The position numbers were made by a program, and so were the translations under genes. The notes beneath the pieces are model-generated. The model was not told the origin of the DNA and made no database searches. It was given only the letters and a program-made list of their open reading frames with translations. Shown here in pieces: positions 1-8,609 of a stretch of 24,731 nt of DNA. This DNA comes from Chara braunii. Its lineage: Eukaryota > Streptophyta > Charophyceae > Charales > Characeae. Numbering within the stretch: the stretch's first letter is position 1; every line of letters begins with the position of its first letter. The stretch is taken from NCBI GenBank assembly GCA_003427395.1, contig BFEA01000786.1:505181-529911 (forward strand). The letters are read 5' to 3'.

Positions 1-3
1 ATA

Positions 4-306
4 GGACTTTAACTTTCCATCTCCCTTCGATGAGCCGACCTCCTCCACCACATAGTTCGAAGGGAGAGAAGAAAGTAATCAGTCCAGAAACAAATTCTGA
101 ACAAGTCTGAGAACAATTAGCTTCCTGCCTGCTATGCCTAGCAACCCCCTGCTCTTCCTCATCTCCCGACGAGCNNACCTCCTCCACCACATAGTTCGGA
201 AGATAAGAAACAGCAGACAATCAACCTCTCCAAAACCCTTATGGTTAAGAATGGACTTCAATTTTCCATCTCCCTTCGACGAGCCGACCTCCTCCACCAC
301 ATAGTT
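4..306 (+). repeat. Three degenerate direct repeats
   Basis: A block of about 50 bp occurs three times, at about 4-57, 155-197 and 252-306. The core reads CATCTCCC, then CGAYGAGCCGACC, then TCCTCCACCACATAGTT. The middle copy is shorter and contains two N at 175-176. Spacing is irregular (roughly 150 and 100 bp), so this is a decayed local duplication rather than a regular satellite. The third copy lies in a short open frame (241-483) that I do not recognise. I see no other feature here. Confidence 0.6.
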
Positions 307-398
307 AAAGAGAGAAAAGATAATTGGAGTCCAATCAAGGAATTGAGAAAATGTCATCAGATCTTTTTTGACGACGCCGTAAAAAGGATACGCTTCCA

Positions 399-1055
399 TT
401 GGTCACAGCTCAAACCAATCCCTACCCACTATACCTTGTCTCATGCTGCCTCCACCGAGGAAAATCCATCGGCCCCGACATAAAACAGATCCCCTCCCCT
501 CCCACCACCACCTCCGCAACGGCAACCAATCCCCTTCTAGAGGCTGCCTTTGCCCACCCCTTGTCCCTATCTGCCCCCGCTGGGGTTGAAGGCGACCAAC
601 TCTCCAACCCCGGCCCCAGACTCAGACAATCCCCAATCTGCCCTACTCCCAATAGGGCGAATGCCTCCCACCATGCAACACCCCTGTAGAATAAGGCTCC
701 CCTATAACAGACCCCTGGGTTAATTTTTCGGGGACAGCTAACTAGTAGTCTATACCCACAACTGGCCAGCCCTATCTCTCCTTCCCCTAGCTTACCCAAG
801 GCCAGGCGGAGCCCAGGCTGACAGTCCTACCGTCCTTCCCCTGGCTTGTCCCCTAACTTAGGACAGGTAGATCTCAGACCTGCTGTGGGTAACTACCGTA
901 TATTTGTACCCTGGAGTCTCAAAAAAAACCTGCCTACCAAACTTCCAGCCGTAACCTCTGAAGTCCTATCCCCACTACAGCGTCTGCAAAAACTCATGAA
1001 AAAAACGAAACAAAGGGGGAACATGCAGGGCAAAACCCAGTGGCGAAATTGCTAA
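399..1055 (+). pseudogene. Decayed proline/serine-rich reading frame, unidentified
   Basis: One plus-strand frame stays largely open here: an open stretch at 399-689, a few stops, then another at 846-1055 in the same frame. The first part is rich in Pro, Ser, Thr and Ala. The second has a basic tail with several Lys-Lys pairs. The composition resembles the low-complexity linker of a retroelement ORF1, but there is no zinc knuckle, endonuclease or RT motif, and I cannot assign a family. The whole stretch may be non-coding C-rich DNA, like the LINE-B leader at 12240-14660. Confidence that it was ever protein-coding is low. Confidence 0.2.
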
Positions 1056-1112
1056 ACAATCCCAACATGAAAACGTTATGTCTGAAATTTCTGCTACAAA
1101 TAAGGTGATCGA

Positions 1113-1193
1113 GATATAGGTAGTCGGGATATAGGTAATCAAGATATAGGTAATCTAGATGTAGGTAATCAAGATATAGCTAATCAGGATGTA
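1113..1193 (+). repeat. 15-bp tandem repeat (GATATAGGTAATCAA type)
   Basis: Five consecutive 15-bp units plus a partial sixth vary around GATATAGGTAATCAA. Read in frame they give an Asp-Ile-Gly-Asn-Gln pentapeptide repeat. The frame is closed by a stop at 1101-1103 just upstream and another about 30 codons downstream. It is either a minisatellite or a relic of a repetitive protein. Confidence 0.8.
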
Positions 1194-1215
1194 AATATTT
1201 ATGACTATTGGATGA

Positions 1216-1650
1216 TTGGGTAGCCGAAAACGGTACCCTGAGACTAAAAGGTTTTCAGATTGATATTAATATTGATGATGGTAGTGATAATGATCGAAAT
1301 GTTATAGATGACTATTTGAGTGAATCGGTAGCCTAAAGATAGTGGTGGCGATCAACATCGCCTACAGATGGTAGGTGTGAGGATGATAGTGTTGATGGTC
1401 GTGATACAACAGATGATAGCTATGAGGATAATAGTGTTGATGATCGTGATACTACAGATGGTGAAAATCACTATACCTCGCCCGACATACTCGAATTTCA
1501 TGGTGCACCCTGAATCTTCGATATCACATGATCCACTGGACCATTTGATCTGAAATTTGGACCACCTCAGCTCCTCGACATAGACCACCGGTGGTCCAAT
1601 TTTCAGGTCAGGGCACGTGCCCAATCGCGCGCAATCGTCGAGCGCGCGCG
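1216..1650 (+). pseudogene. Decayed acidic repeat-containing reading frame
   Basis: The plus-strand frame starting near 1216 runs through an Asp/Asn-rich stretch, with stops near 1334 and again after about 1510. Inside it lies a 45-bp tandem duplication (1382-1426 and 1427-1471) encoding two 15-residue acidic units of the form D-[DN]-S-V-D-[GD]-R-D-T-T-D. Past a few further stops the same frame stays open through a non-repetitive part near 1530-1690. The mix of acidic repeats and a non-repetitive tail suggests a broken coding sequence, but I recognise no family. The (GC)n tract at 1640-1652 is alternating purine-pyrimidine. Confidence 0.25.
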
Positions 1651-1690
1651 CGCTATTTTCCTTGCTGCATGCAGTTTTCCAGCGAGCGCT

Positions 1691-2045
1691 GTATGATGAG
1701 GATGATGATATTGCTGATGATAATAATAGGGATGAAACAGCGCCCCTAAAATAGTAAAACGTTGATGAGGGCAACACTGATGACGATGCCAACGAGCGGC
1801 TGCAATAGTGATGATGGTAAAGACCACAGCCCCAACATGACGGTGCTGTCACGTACCTTGTTTCTAATACCTGTGATGAGATATTGCTAACAAGCTGCAC
1901 GCGGGTCCTGTTACCGCCTTGATGATGATGAAGAGCAGCACGCTGATGGCGATGATGAACAGCCCTGATGATGATAACAAAACCTTTACCATGGTGACGA
2001 GCCTCCCTGATGCCGATGGACGAGGACACTGATGATGACAGGTAG
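1691..2045 (+). repeat. GAT-rich low-complexity region
   Basis: GATGAT-type triplets recur through this stretch, most densely at 1694-1735 and 1918-1985, with unrelated sequence between. The 240-residue minus-strand open frame across it (1352-2074) is a by-product of the repeat, giving runs of Ile/Thr/His/Ser. I see no gene. Confidence 0.6.
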
Positions 2046-2450
2046 CTGCTCCACTCGCACTTCGGGTCACGCAAGGCTCACTCCGCTAGACTCCACAGGC
2101 ATCCCCAAAGACGACACCTCACAGGCTCTATGCCACGGGCAAAAACGCAGCAGCAATGGAGTATGAACGCGGAACTCCCAGAAAGCCTCCGGGAGTCAGT
2201 CTATTCTCCCTATCAACCTGTGGTACGGTATAGACAAGCACCTTCACTCCTCACGCATGCGCAAAACGCCTAGTAAGCAGCTACCCTAAGCTCGACACCC
2301 AGTCCAGCAACTCCTCCGTTACCCCACCAGCTCTTCTGTCCCGCCATCGCCATGCACCACTTCGTCCGTTTGAGCGCGCTAGAGCGAAGCCGGTTCAAGC
2401 CAGGCACGCTCCCGCTTCACCGCCTCACTCCGCTGCCGTGGTCGGTGCTG
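2046..2450. other. No recognisable feature
   Basis: GC-moderate unique-looking DNA. I found no open frame of note and no repeat. A weak B-box-like word (GGTTCAAGCC, near 2392) has no convincing A box at the right distance. Confidence 0.4.
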
Positions 2451-2480
2451 GGGCGCAGCGCTCCCGGTAGCGCCGCGCCC
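2451..2480 (+). other. GC-rich perfect-edged hairpin
   Basis: A 12-bp stem with a single A/C mismatch (GGGCGC-a-GCGCT paired with AGCGC-c-GCGCCC) encloses a 6-nt loop, CCCGGT. It lies about 130 bp upstream of the hairpin tail of the plus-strand SINE-like element. Whether it belongs to that element is unknown. Confidence 0.6.
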
Positions 2481-2612
2481 CTGATCTATAATCTAACCCT
2501 CAAGGAAATGTTTTTGTAATTTGCCCCATACCCCGGTGCTTGAGGATGTGGGTCGCGCTGCTTCATTACCTGGCAGTTGTGGGGTGTTCCATGTCCAATC
2601 TGTATATGGGAC

Positions 2613-2631
2613 GCTGGACCCGTTTTCCAGC
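2613..2631 (+). other. Conserved 3' hairpin of the SINE-like element
   Basis: Stem GCTGGA/TCCAGC with a 7-nt loop CCCGTTT, directly preceded by GGGAC. This is one of seven copies of the same structure in the window. The others are at 3215-3233, 3372-3390, 3447-3465, 3731-3749, 4015-4033 and 21151-21169. Confidence 0.75.
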
Positions 2632-2674
2632 AGGTGATTCTCCCCACCAATAGACGGAGCCTCTCCCCAGGTGC

Positions 2675-2704
2675 TAGTGGTGTCTGCTCTTATCAGCACC
2701 ACTA
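2675..2704 (+). other. Second hairpin, loop CTCTTAT
   Basis: TAGTGGTG pairs with CACCACTA, and CTG with CAG across a one-base bulge, leaving a 7-nt loop CTCTTAT. The same loop, with different paired bases, occurs on the minus strand at 3136-3173. Confidence 0.6.
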
Positions 2705-2826
2705 ACACTGGCGGGGGCATGTTCCATAAAAAAAAAAAAAAAAAAAAAAAAAGACGCCTGATTGAGGCTTGGTAATGAGGCAGGAGGGTGAAGCAGGTTG
2801 CGGCCTGGGCTGCCCAATGGCATCTG

Positions 2827-2995
2827 ACATTTAGGTTATGTTTTTATTGGATCCACACATTGATCTGTCACCTATAAGATTTGTGGTTTTGTTCATTAGC
2901 ACCTCTAAATTCAGTCATACATTAGCCCCTCCACACATTTAGGTTATGTTTTTACAGGATGTGTGGTTTGTCTCATTAGGTCTTCTAAAACGTCT
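2827..2995 (+). repeat. Diverged ~108-bp tandem duplication
   Basis: ACATTTAGGTTATGTTTTTA appears at 2827 and again at 2935. Each is followed by a related TGTGGTTTTGTTCATTAG-type word. The second copy has an internal deletion relative to the first. The rest of 2753-3097 shows nothing recognisable. Confidence 0.55.
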
Positions 2996-3135
2996 CCAAT
3001 AGTTCTAAGTTCTTTCTCAACTAAAGTCAGGTATCGGACCCCCGGTCTATCAATGTTTGTATCTCCCTATGGGAAGACGGTACATGCTTGTTGCTAAATT
3101 TGTGTATCCTTTTTTTTTTTTTTAACCCAGTCGCT

Positions 3136-3173
3136 CAGCTAGGAGAGGTGATAAGAGCACCCCCTCCTAGCTG
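3136..3173 (-). other. Second hairpin of the minus-strand SINE-like element
   Basis: A 10-bp outer stem (CAGCTAGGAG with CTCCTAGCTG) and a 4-bp inner stem (GGTG with CACC) enclose the loop ATAAGAG, which is CTCTTAT on the element's own strand. This matches the loop at 2687-2693 although the stems differ. Confidence 0.65.
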
Positions 3174-3214
3174 GCCCCCTGGTCGCTCCAGTCTATTGGT
3201 GGGGAGCTGCATCT

Positions 3215-3233
3215 GCTGGAAAACGGGTCCAGC
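3215..3233 (-). other. Conserved 3' hairpin of the minus-strand SINE-like element
   Basis: On the minus strand: GGGAC followed by stem GCTGGA/TCCAGC with loop CCCGTTT, identical to the hairpin at 2613-2631. Confidence 0.75.
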
Positions 3234-3371
3234 GTCCCTTTGTACACTGATTTGTGTATCAATTGTTGTACCTTGCAATTTTTTATTTTATTTTATTATT
3301 ATTATTATTTTTATTTTTTTTTTCTTTTGCTTGTTAATCGCCGCTCCATCTATTGGTGGGGAGCATCACCT

Positions 3372-3390
3372 GCTGGAAACCGGCTCCAGC
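3372..3390 (-). other. Terminal 3' hairpin of LINE-A
   Basis: On the minus strand: GGGAC, stem GCTGGA/TCCAGC, loop GCCGGTT, then AGGTGATGCTCCCCACC and AATAGATGGAGC, then the A-rich tail. This order is the same as at the 3' end of LINE-B (21146-21231), which marks this copy as the real terminus of LINE-A. Confidence 0.75.
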
Positions 3391-3446
3391 GTCCCTTGAA
3401 TACATCATGGCAAAAAAACCGTGGATTCTGAACATGACACCGCTGT

Positions 3447-4014
3447 GCTGGAAACCGGGTCCAGCGTCCCATAGCCAAACATTTCCACCTTTTTTCCTAT
3501 CCCTTGGCGTAGGCGGGTATTGGGGGGTGGCCACCGGGGGCCACCAGTGGAGTCTCCCTCCTTTACCCAGCCTCCGCCCACTGCCTACCTTCTTTGTGGT
3601 GTCCATAGGCATCATCTAAGATATTACTTCTGGCAGCTACCACCCGCCCACCTACTGTCTGCGAAAGCAGACTAACCATTGCTGGGTGCAACATACCAAG
3701 AAATGCAAAGAAATACAAGGAGCTACTCTTGCTGGAAACCGGGTCCAGCGTCCCATAGCCAAACATTTCCACCTTTTTTCCTATCCCTTGGCGTAGGCGG
3801 GTATTGGGGGGTGGCCACCGGGGGCCACCAGTGGAGTCTCCCTCCTTTACCCAGCCTCCGCCCACTGCCTACCTTCTTTGTGGTGTCCATAGGCATCATC
3901 TAAGATATTACTTCTGGCAGCTACCACCCGCCCACCTACTGTCTGCGAAAGCAGACTAACCATTGCTGGGTGCAACATACCAAGAAATGCAAAGAAATAC
4001 AAGGAGCTACTCTT
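3447..4014 (-). repeat. Two identical 284-bp tandem units in LINE-A 3' region
   Basis: Unit 3447-3730 and unit 3731-4014 look base-for-base identical. A third unit begins at 4015 but diverges after the first 24 bases. Each unit starts (plus-strand view) with the conserved hairpin (3447-3465, 3731-3749, 4015-4033; minus-strand loop CCCGGTT). The block thus places three internal copies of the 3' hairpin between the ORF2 stop (4057) and the terminal hairpin (3372-3390). Perfect identity means either a very recent duplication or an assembly duplication. The open frames predicted in each unit are identical by-products. Confidence 0.85.
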
Positions 4015-4056
4015 GCTGGAAACCGGGTCCAGCGTCCCCTACCAATTCCAGCCCAC

Positions 4057-4722
4057 TCACGTGGTCGTGAGGACTTCAGCTAAAGATAGCGGGTGCGGCG
4101 GGAAGGGGTCAGAAAAATCCTGAGCCGGCCGTAGCAGGGAGCCTGGATCAATCATAGTCCAGTTATGGAAGATCAATTGGTAGTCTCTTGTTACTTCTGC
4201 TCGGGGGTCATCCTGTGATCCCCTTTCTGGCTGTTTACCAGTCCATTTCACCTCGGCCACCCATCCCTCCCTTTCTCCCCCCAGCCAATTCTTGCTGAAT
4301 GTGGAGATAATTTTGTTCGTATCTCCCCAGGAGTGGACTTGGTCGAGCTTATCCTTGGTTGTCTTCCATTGGGCCGCAATCTCGTACTGGACCAGTGTCC
4401 GGAGTTGGTTCAGGACCTCACCTCCCTCCACCTGCGCCCCTTCTATCTCATAGCAGCATCTTTTCCACCATATCGTCCATAGGACACTCCTTCTTCCTAA
4501 GTTGAACATGTTCTCCTCAAATGTTTGCCCTTGGATTGGGGGATAATATCCCAACAAAAGGGCTCTCCAGTTCGAGGGCCAGGCTGTGCCAGGGACTATG
4601 TGGCGCCATATCCTATCCCATCTCCTCCACAATAATACCGACGCAGGACATTGGAGGAAGATATGCTCAATGGTCTCCGCCCGCCTCCCCCCCCGGTAGC
4701 TTGAGAGACATTTTTGCACCAA
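4057..4722 (-). pseudogene. LINE-A ORF2 C-terminal part (zf-RVT-like domain)
   Basis: This is the last part of LINE-A ORF2, in a different frame from the RT segment. The frame changes at a run of eight C at 4687-4694 (G on the coding strand), so a single-base slip explains the break. Just after it the protein has an Ala-Glu-Thr-Ile-Glu-His-Ile-Phe-Leu-Gln-Cys motif. This matches the E-x-H-x-F-x-x-C pattern of the zf-RVT domain that follows the RT in plant L1-clade LINEs. The partner cysteine lies upstream of the slip, in the RT segment. The remaining ~180 residues are Trp-rich and poorly conserved, as is usual for this tail. Stop at 4057. Confidence 0.75.
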
Positions 4723-6929
4723 GGCAGCGCCTTCCCTTGTTGCTCCAGGCGTGTGTGGTCTATTAGCCAGTCATTTGTCGGTAGGCATCTATGTTCAATT
4801 TGCCATTGTAGGGCAAAGATTTTGGCTGGTCTGTTGCTATACTGTGTGAACCAGCGTATGGGTTTCAGAAGTCCGCGGTCAATATTGAGATGACGATACC
4901 ATCTATCTTCTACCCGATCCCACAAGTTGCATCTTGGTCTAAGCATTCGGTACACTGATTTGGATTTGTTCGCATCCATCGCCCCTGACGGAGGGTTCAT
5001 GGTCCAACGCCATTCGTCAGGGTCCAGGGGGAGATCCTCAATTGGAACTCGTGGGCAGAATGCCTTCTGGTGCCCTCCCTTTTCTGTGACCCTGATGCGA
5101 TACACCTCTTTTTTATTCTTCCATATGAAGGGTTGNTGCTTGCTTCCCAGTTCCTCGCCCTTCCAAATGGAAAAAACTTCTATAAGTACCCGTGTGTGGT
5201 CAGCGAGGTGTACGTAGCCTACTTCTTGTTCTCGGTCGGGGAGTCCCACCCAGTCACCTTCTTTTATGCAGGGGCCTTTCCTCAGGGTGNTGTACCAGTG
5301 CAGAGGGAAACTATCAATCAACTCTTCCAATACCCTCTCGGTAAAGTGGCAATACCGTAGTGTCGCTTTTATCCTTCCACTGCTCTTCCATTCCNTTCCC
5401 TCTACATCCCAAAGGTCCCCTACCCTGCGTACTCCGTGCTTTACCCACCCCTTCCATGGGGGGTCCGAGGCATTCCGTACCCTCCCCCCTGAGTCTGTTA
5501 TTAAACGATTCCCAAACAGGGGTTGCCGATATATTTCCTCCCATCTCCCTGGTGTCGGCTTATCGGGCGGGGGGAACTTTCTCCATATACGTATAAGCCG
5601 TACCCAGAATCTATCTGTAGGATCCCCATTTCTGTATTTCCTGGTTAACCTCCAGTATTTGTCCTCCAACCATGTGCAGGGGTCAATTTCAGGCGGAGAT
5701 TCTGGGGCCAGGTCAGCGATTTGTGCTAAAGCAAGCGGAACCCATGGGGAGGTTAGTGAGAAAATGATGTGTTGAAGCCAGCGGATAGAAAGCGCTTGGA
5801 ATTGTGTAGCCGGATCCACAATCCCTAATCCGCCTCTATTCTTTGGTTGGATCACTGATTCCCAAGCTACACGACTGATCGCACGAGTGTTGCTGCTATC
5901 TCCTCTCCACAAGAAGGTCGCTAACCGTTGTTTAAGTGTTTTGAGCCCTCCGTTGCTCGTTGGCCATAAGACGGCCTTGTACCAGAGCGTGGCCAAGACC
6001 ACATTATTTATAACGAGGGCTCGTCCAAAGATAGACGTGTGCTTATTATTCCATTTTTCTAGTTTAACTTGTGTCGGTCCGGACAGCCACTCGTCGTTAG
6101 ATGCTGGTCTACCTTTAGCAGTGATAAGTGCCCCTAGAATTATAAGGGGATCCTCTGGAGGTAACCATGTGACCGGGGGGTATTCTGGAGGTCTTCCTCC
6201 CTGGTGATGCAACCACCACCCCATAGTCGTCTGTCCCCAATTGACGGTCATATTCGAAATGCAGCAAAATTTATTCATAAGGTGGTAGATTTCTTCCATG
6301 TTGGTCGTCGTCGCCTTCACCATAATGGTAAGGTCATCTGCAAATAGGGAACAAATAGGTATCGCCTCTTTGGGAATACGTGATATTTGGATTCGTGTGA
6401 AGTCCTTGTTTTGGCGCAGGTTCGCTGATAGTGCTTCCATGATCACTAAAAAAAGGTACGGGGCGATAGGGTCTCCTTGTCTCACCGACCGTTGAAGCTC
6501 AATTGGTGGTGCGACTGACCCATTGTGAAGGATCTTTACCCAGCGCCGAAATACCGGCCCAAAGTTCATTCTTTCTAGGCACATGTCTAGGAATTTCCAG
6601 TCGATGTGGTCATAGGCTTTTTCAAAATCTATAAAGACAATAGCCACGTTGGCTTTCTTCCATTGTGCCAATTGGACCACGTCGTTGATCAGCAGGATAT
6701 TCTCTTGAATGTTCCTGTCCAACATGAACCCAGTCTGGGCTGGGTGAATGACCTCTTCCAACACTGTCGCCATGCGGTTGGCCAATGCTTTGGAGAGCAT
6801 TTTGTATACCACCGTAAGCAGTGTAATGGGTCTATAGTTCCTGATGTTCATCTTATCGCCTTTTTTGTATAGCAAGGACAACACCCCTTTTCCCACTTTT
6901 TCTCTCATTTCCCCGGTCACCCATACCTT
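4596..6929 (-). pseudogene. LINE-A ORF2 reverse transcriptase segment
   Basis: This segment holds the core RT of LINE-A. It continues the ORF2 frame after an in-frame TAA at 6932-6930. RT motifs are clear: a YKKGDK...YRPI block, motif A with FIDFEKAYD (about 6635-6609), motif B RQGDP (about 6482-6468) and catalytic motif C FADD (6344-6333). After the RT come the LxGA-type block and a long connector leading to the zinc finger, whose reading frame is lost at 4687-4694. The last ~30 residues to 4596 are out-of-frame sequence. Single N at 5136, 5290 and 5395 leave unknown residues. The enzyme would copy the LINE RNA at the nicked target. FADD with RQG[DC]P is the L1-clade pattern. Confidence 0.85.
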
Positions 6930-7805
6930 TTAGTAGTATTCCCATAGGTCCGCACTGAGGTCTGACCACATGGATTCCCAAAATTCTTTAGGAAAACCAT
7001 CTATATCAGGGGTCTTATCTTCCTTCATTTGAAGGAGCGCGGTCCATATTTCGTCCTTGATAAGTGTTGTCTCCAGGTTGTCCCGCTGCTGAGGAGAGAT
7101 GTGCCGATCCATGGAAAGTAAGAAGTCTTGTATTTCCCGGGTCCTTCCTTCTTCATTAGAAGGAGGGATTTGGGAGGTATACAGTTGTTTGAAAAAATTC
7201 CTCGTGATCAGAGTGCAGTGCGCTGTGTCTGTGACAATGGTGTTATTATTTTCAAGGTCGAACAGGGCTTCGATGACCGTCCGTCGTGCCCTGGCGGTGG
7301 CCAAAGAGAAAAATTGTGTATCCATGGAGACTTCATGGGTGAGCTTGGACATTTTCCCTCTGATTCTTATTCCTTGCCATCGATGTAAGGCGTATTGCAG
7401 GAGTTGATTTTTCAGATTCTGGATAAAAGTGATAATATTTTGAGATTCTTGCACTGAGGTTGGGTGTGCGGTTTCTGCCTGTTTCTCCAATGTTAGTAAT
7501 TCACTGTGGGTGGTCATTTCCAATTGCTGTCGTAAGGCGGCTTTGGCTTTAGAAAACTCCTTACATTTTCTAGCCAGAAAGATGAGGCCATTATTGAACC
7601 ACACGAGGTAAGAGTCGAAAAGATGTTTTTGTCTACGCCAGAACTCCCATTCGTGTCGAATCATTTGAGGGAAGGATGAGTCCTTAAGTAAGGATGTATT
7701 CAGTTTGTAGAAGTCAGACCCTTGATCCGGCCTTTTCCTCATTGTTAGTATGATGCCACATGTTTTATGGTCAAGGCCTGGATGTGGACTTCGAGGGAGA
7801 ATCAT
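6930..7805 (-). pseudogene. LINE-A ORF2 segment between endonuclease and RT
   Basis: This segment is in the same frame as the endonuclease segment, separated from it by one TGA (7808-7806) that is directly followed by an ATG. Its first residues contain the last endonuclease motif, here Leu-Asp-His (residues 11-13) in place of the usual Ser-Asp-His. It continues through a helical, Lys/Gln-rich connector to the start of the RT fingers (KTPDIDGFPKEFWE, the counterpart of the K-x-PGPDG-x-x-x-E-F motif). It ends at a TAA at 6930. Both stops are single-codon interruptions of an otherwise continuous ORF2. Confidence 0.75.
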
Positions 7806-8609
7806 TCACCATCGCAGGGCGCCCTCTAGGTCATTGGACAGCAAGATGAGATCTATTCGAGATCTTGATAATCGCGTCAGGTTGCTGTCTCTGACACATG
7901 TGAATATGCGCGCTTGAGGATGCATCCGCCGGAATGTATCGAAGACGGAAAGCAACTCGCAAAGATCTGCTATCATTTGTTCGTCCTCCATCGCAGCAAA
8001 GGAGGGAGATTCCTGGGGATTCCATCTATCCAAGCTTTTATGCGGGGTTGCATTGGAATCTCCTGCTATTATTAGGGGAATCCCCTCTGGGACTTGCATT
8101 CCCAGTCTCCCTAGGAATTCTCTCCTTTCTCCGACTGAGTTTGGTGAGTAAATACAGATAATACAGAGTAGCTCCAGTTCCAACATCCCAAGGACCGGGG
8201 CCCAACGCCCCCCCTCCTCATCCACTGCCCAATGGACCGGTTGAAACCTAGACTCCGGGGGTATCCAGACTGCGACCCCGGCAGAACCAAGTGTTGGGGC
8301 GTGGGCTCTTATGGCCGTATGAGGCCAGGCAAGACTGTGAACTCTGTTATGATCCGGAATGTTTTGCAAGTGGGTTTCTTGAATACAAATTACGTCGGGC
8401 CACCGTCTTCCCCCAATGCCCTTAAGCTGATCCCAAATGGCCTGGCGTTTTTCTGGTTTGCGTGATGCCAGGTCGTTCACATTGAGGGAGCGGAGGTCCA
8501 AGTCGGCAGAGTCAACACATTTCCTCCAAGCCGGGTTCCTAGAGTATAGGATATCTATATCGTCCATTGTGTGATGATCCCCCTCCCTTTGTTTCATAGT
8601 GGATGCCAT
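7806..8609 (-). pseudogene. LINE-A ORF2 AP-like endonuclease segment
   Basis: This is the N-terminal part of ORF2, an APE-type endonuclease that nicks the target DNA. Visible motifs are an Asn in RSLNVNDL (about residue 43), Glu-78 in ICIQETH, Asp-184 and Asn-186 in IAGDSNA, and Asp-253 in SRIDLILL. The final Asp-His lies just past the TGA that ends this segment. The first ATG is at 8609. A second ATG four codons on (8597) overlaps the stop of the preceding ORF as ATGA (8597-8594), so that is a plausible coupled start. Confidence 0.8.

Larger units (their letters stand above)
2600..2752 (+). mobile_element. SINE-like element with poly(A) tail
   Basis: A plus-strand retroposon tail ends in a 25-nt poly(A) at 2728-2752. 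It contains GGGACG, then the conserved hairpin (2613-2631), then CTCCCCACCAATAGACGGAGC at 2640-2660 and a second hairpin at 2675-2704 with loop CTCTTAT. The same order of parts occurs on the minus strand at 3109-3249, and the first parts occur at the 3' ends of both LINEs. No RT-coding sequence is present. The 5' boundary is not defined by the sequence, and no target-site duplication could be found. It could be a short SINE or a severely 5'-truncated LINE copy. Confidence 0.6.
3098..3260 (-). mobile_element. Short SINE-like insertion with 11-bp TSD
   Basis: ATTTGTGTATC at 3098-3108 is repeated exactly at 3250-3260 and brackets a 141-bp insertion (3109-3249). Read on the minus strand the insertion starts CAGTGTACAAAGGGACG. 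It then carries the conserved hairpin, the CTCCCCACCAATAGAC block and a second hairpin with loop CTCTTAT, and ends in an A-run (T-run on the plus strand at about 3110-3123). The TSD plus poly(A) is the signature of target-primed reverse transcription, so this is a bona fide retroposed copy. It codes for nothing. It lies just beyond the 3' end of LINE-A, in the same orientation. Confidence 0.8.

Noticed and set aside
1352-2074. 240-codon minus-strand open frame
   Set aside because: Made of Ile/Thr/Ser/His runs produced by GAT/ATC simple repeats; no domain.
2340-2410. tRNA-derived SINE head before the plus-strand element
   Set aside because: The B-box-like word near 2392 is imperfect and no A box lies at the right distance.
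3279-3328. CRISPR or telomere-like repeat
   Set aside because: The ATT/TTTA repeats are the A-rich tail of LINE-A seen on the other strand.
3334-3903. Several 75-100-codon frames on both strands in the 284-bp repeats
   Set aside because: They repeat with the DNA unit, lie in the LINE-A 3' region and show no domain.
4927-5775. Plus-strand frames opposite LINE-A ORF2
   Set aside because: Antisense shadows of the RT and connector coding sequence.
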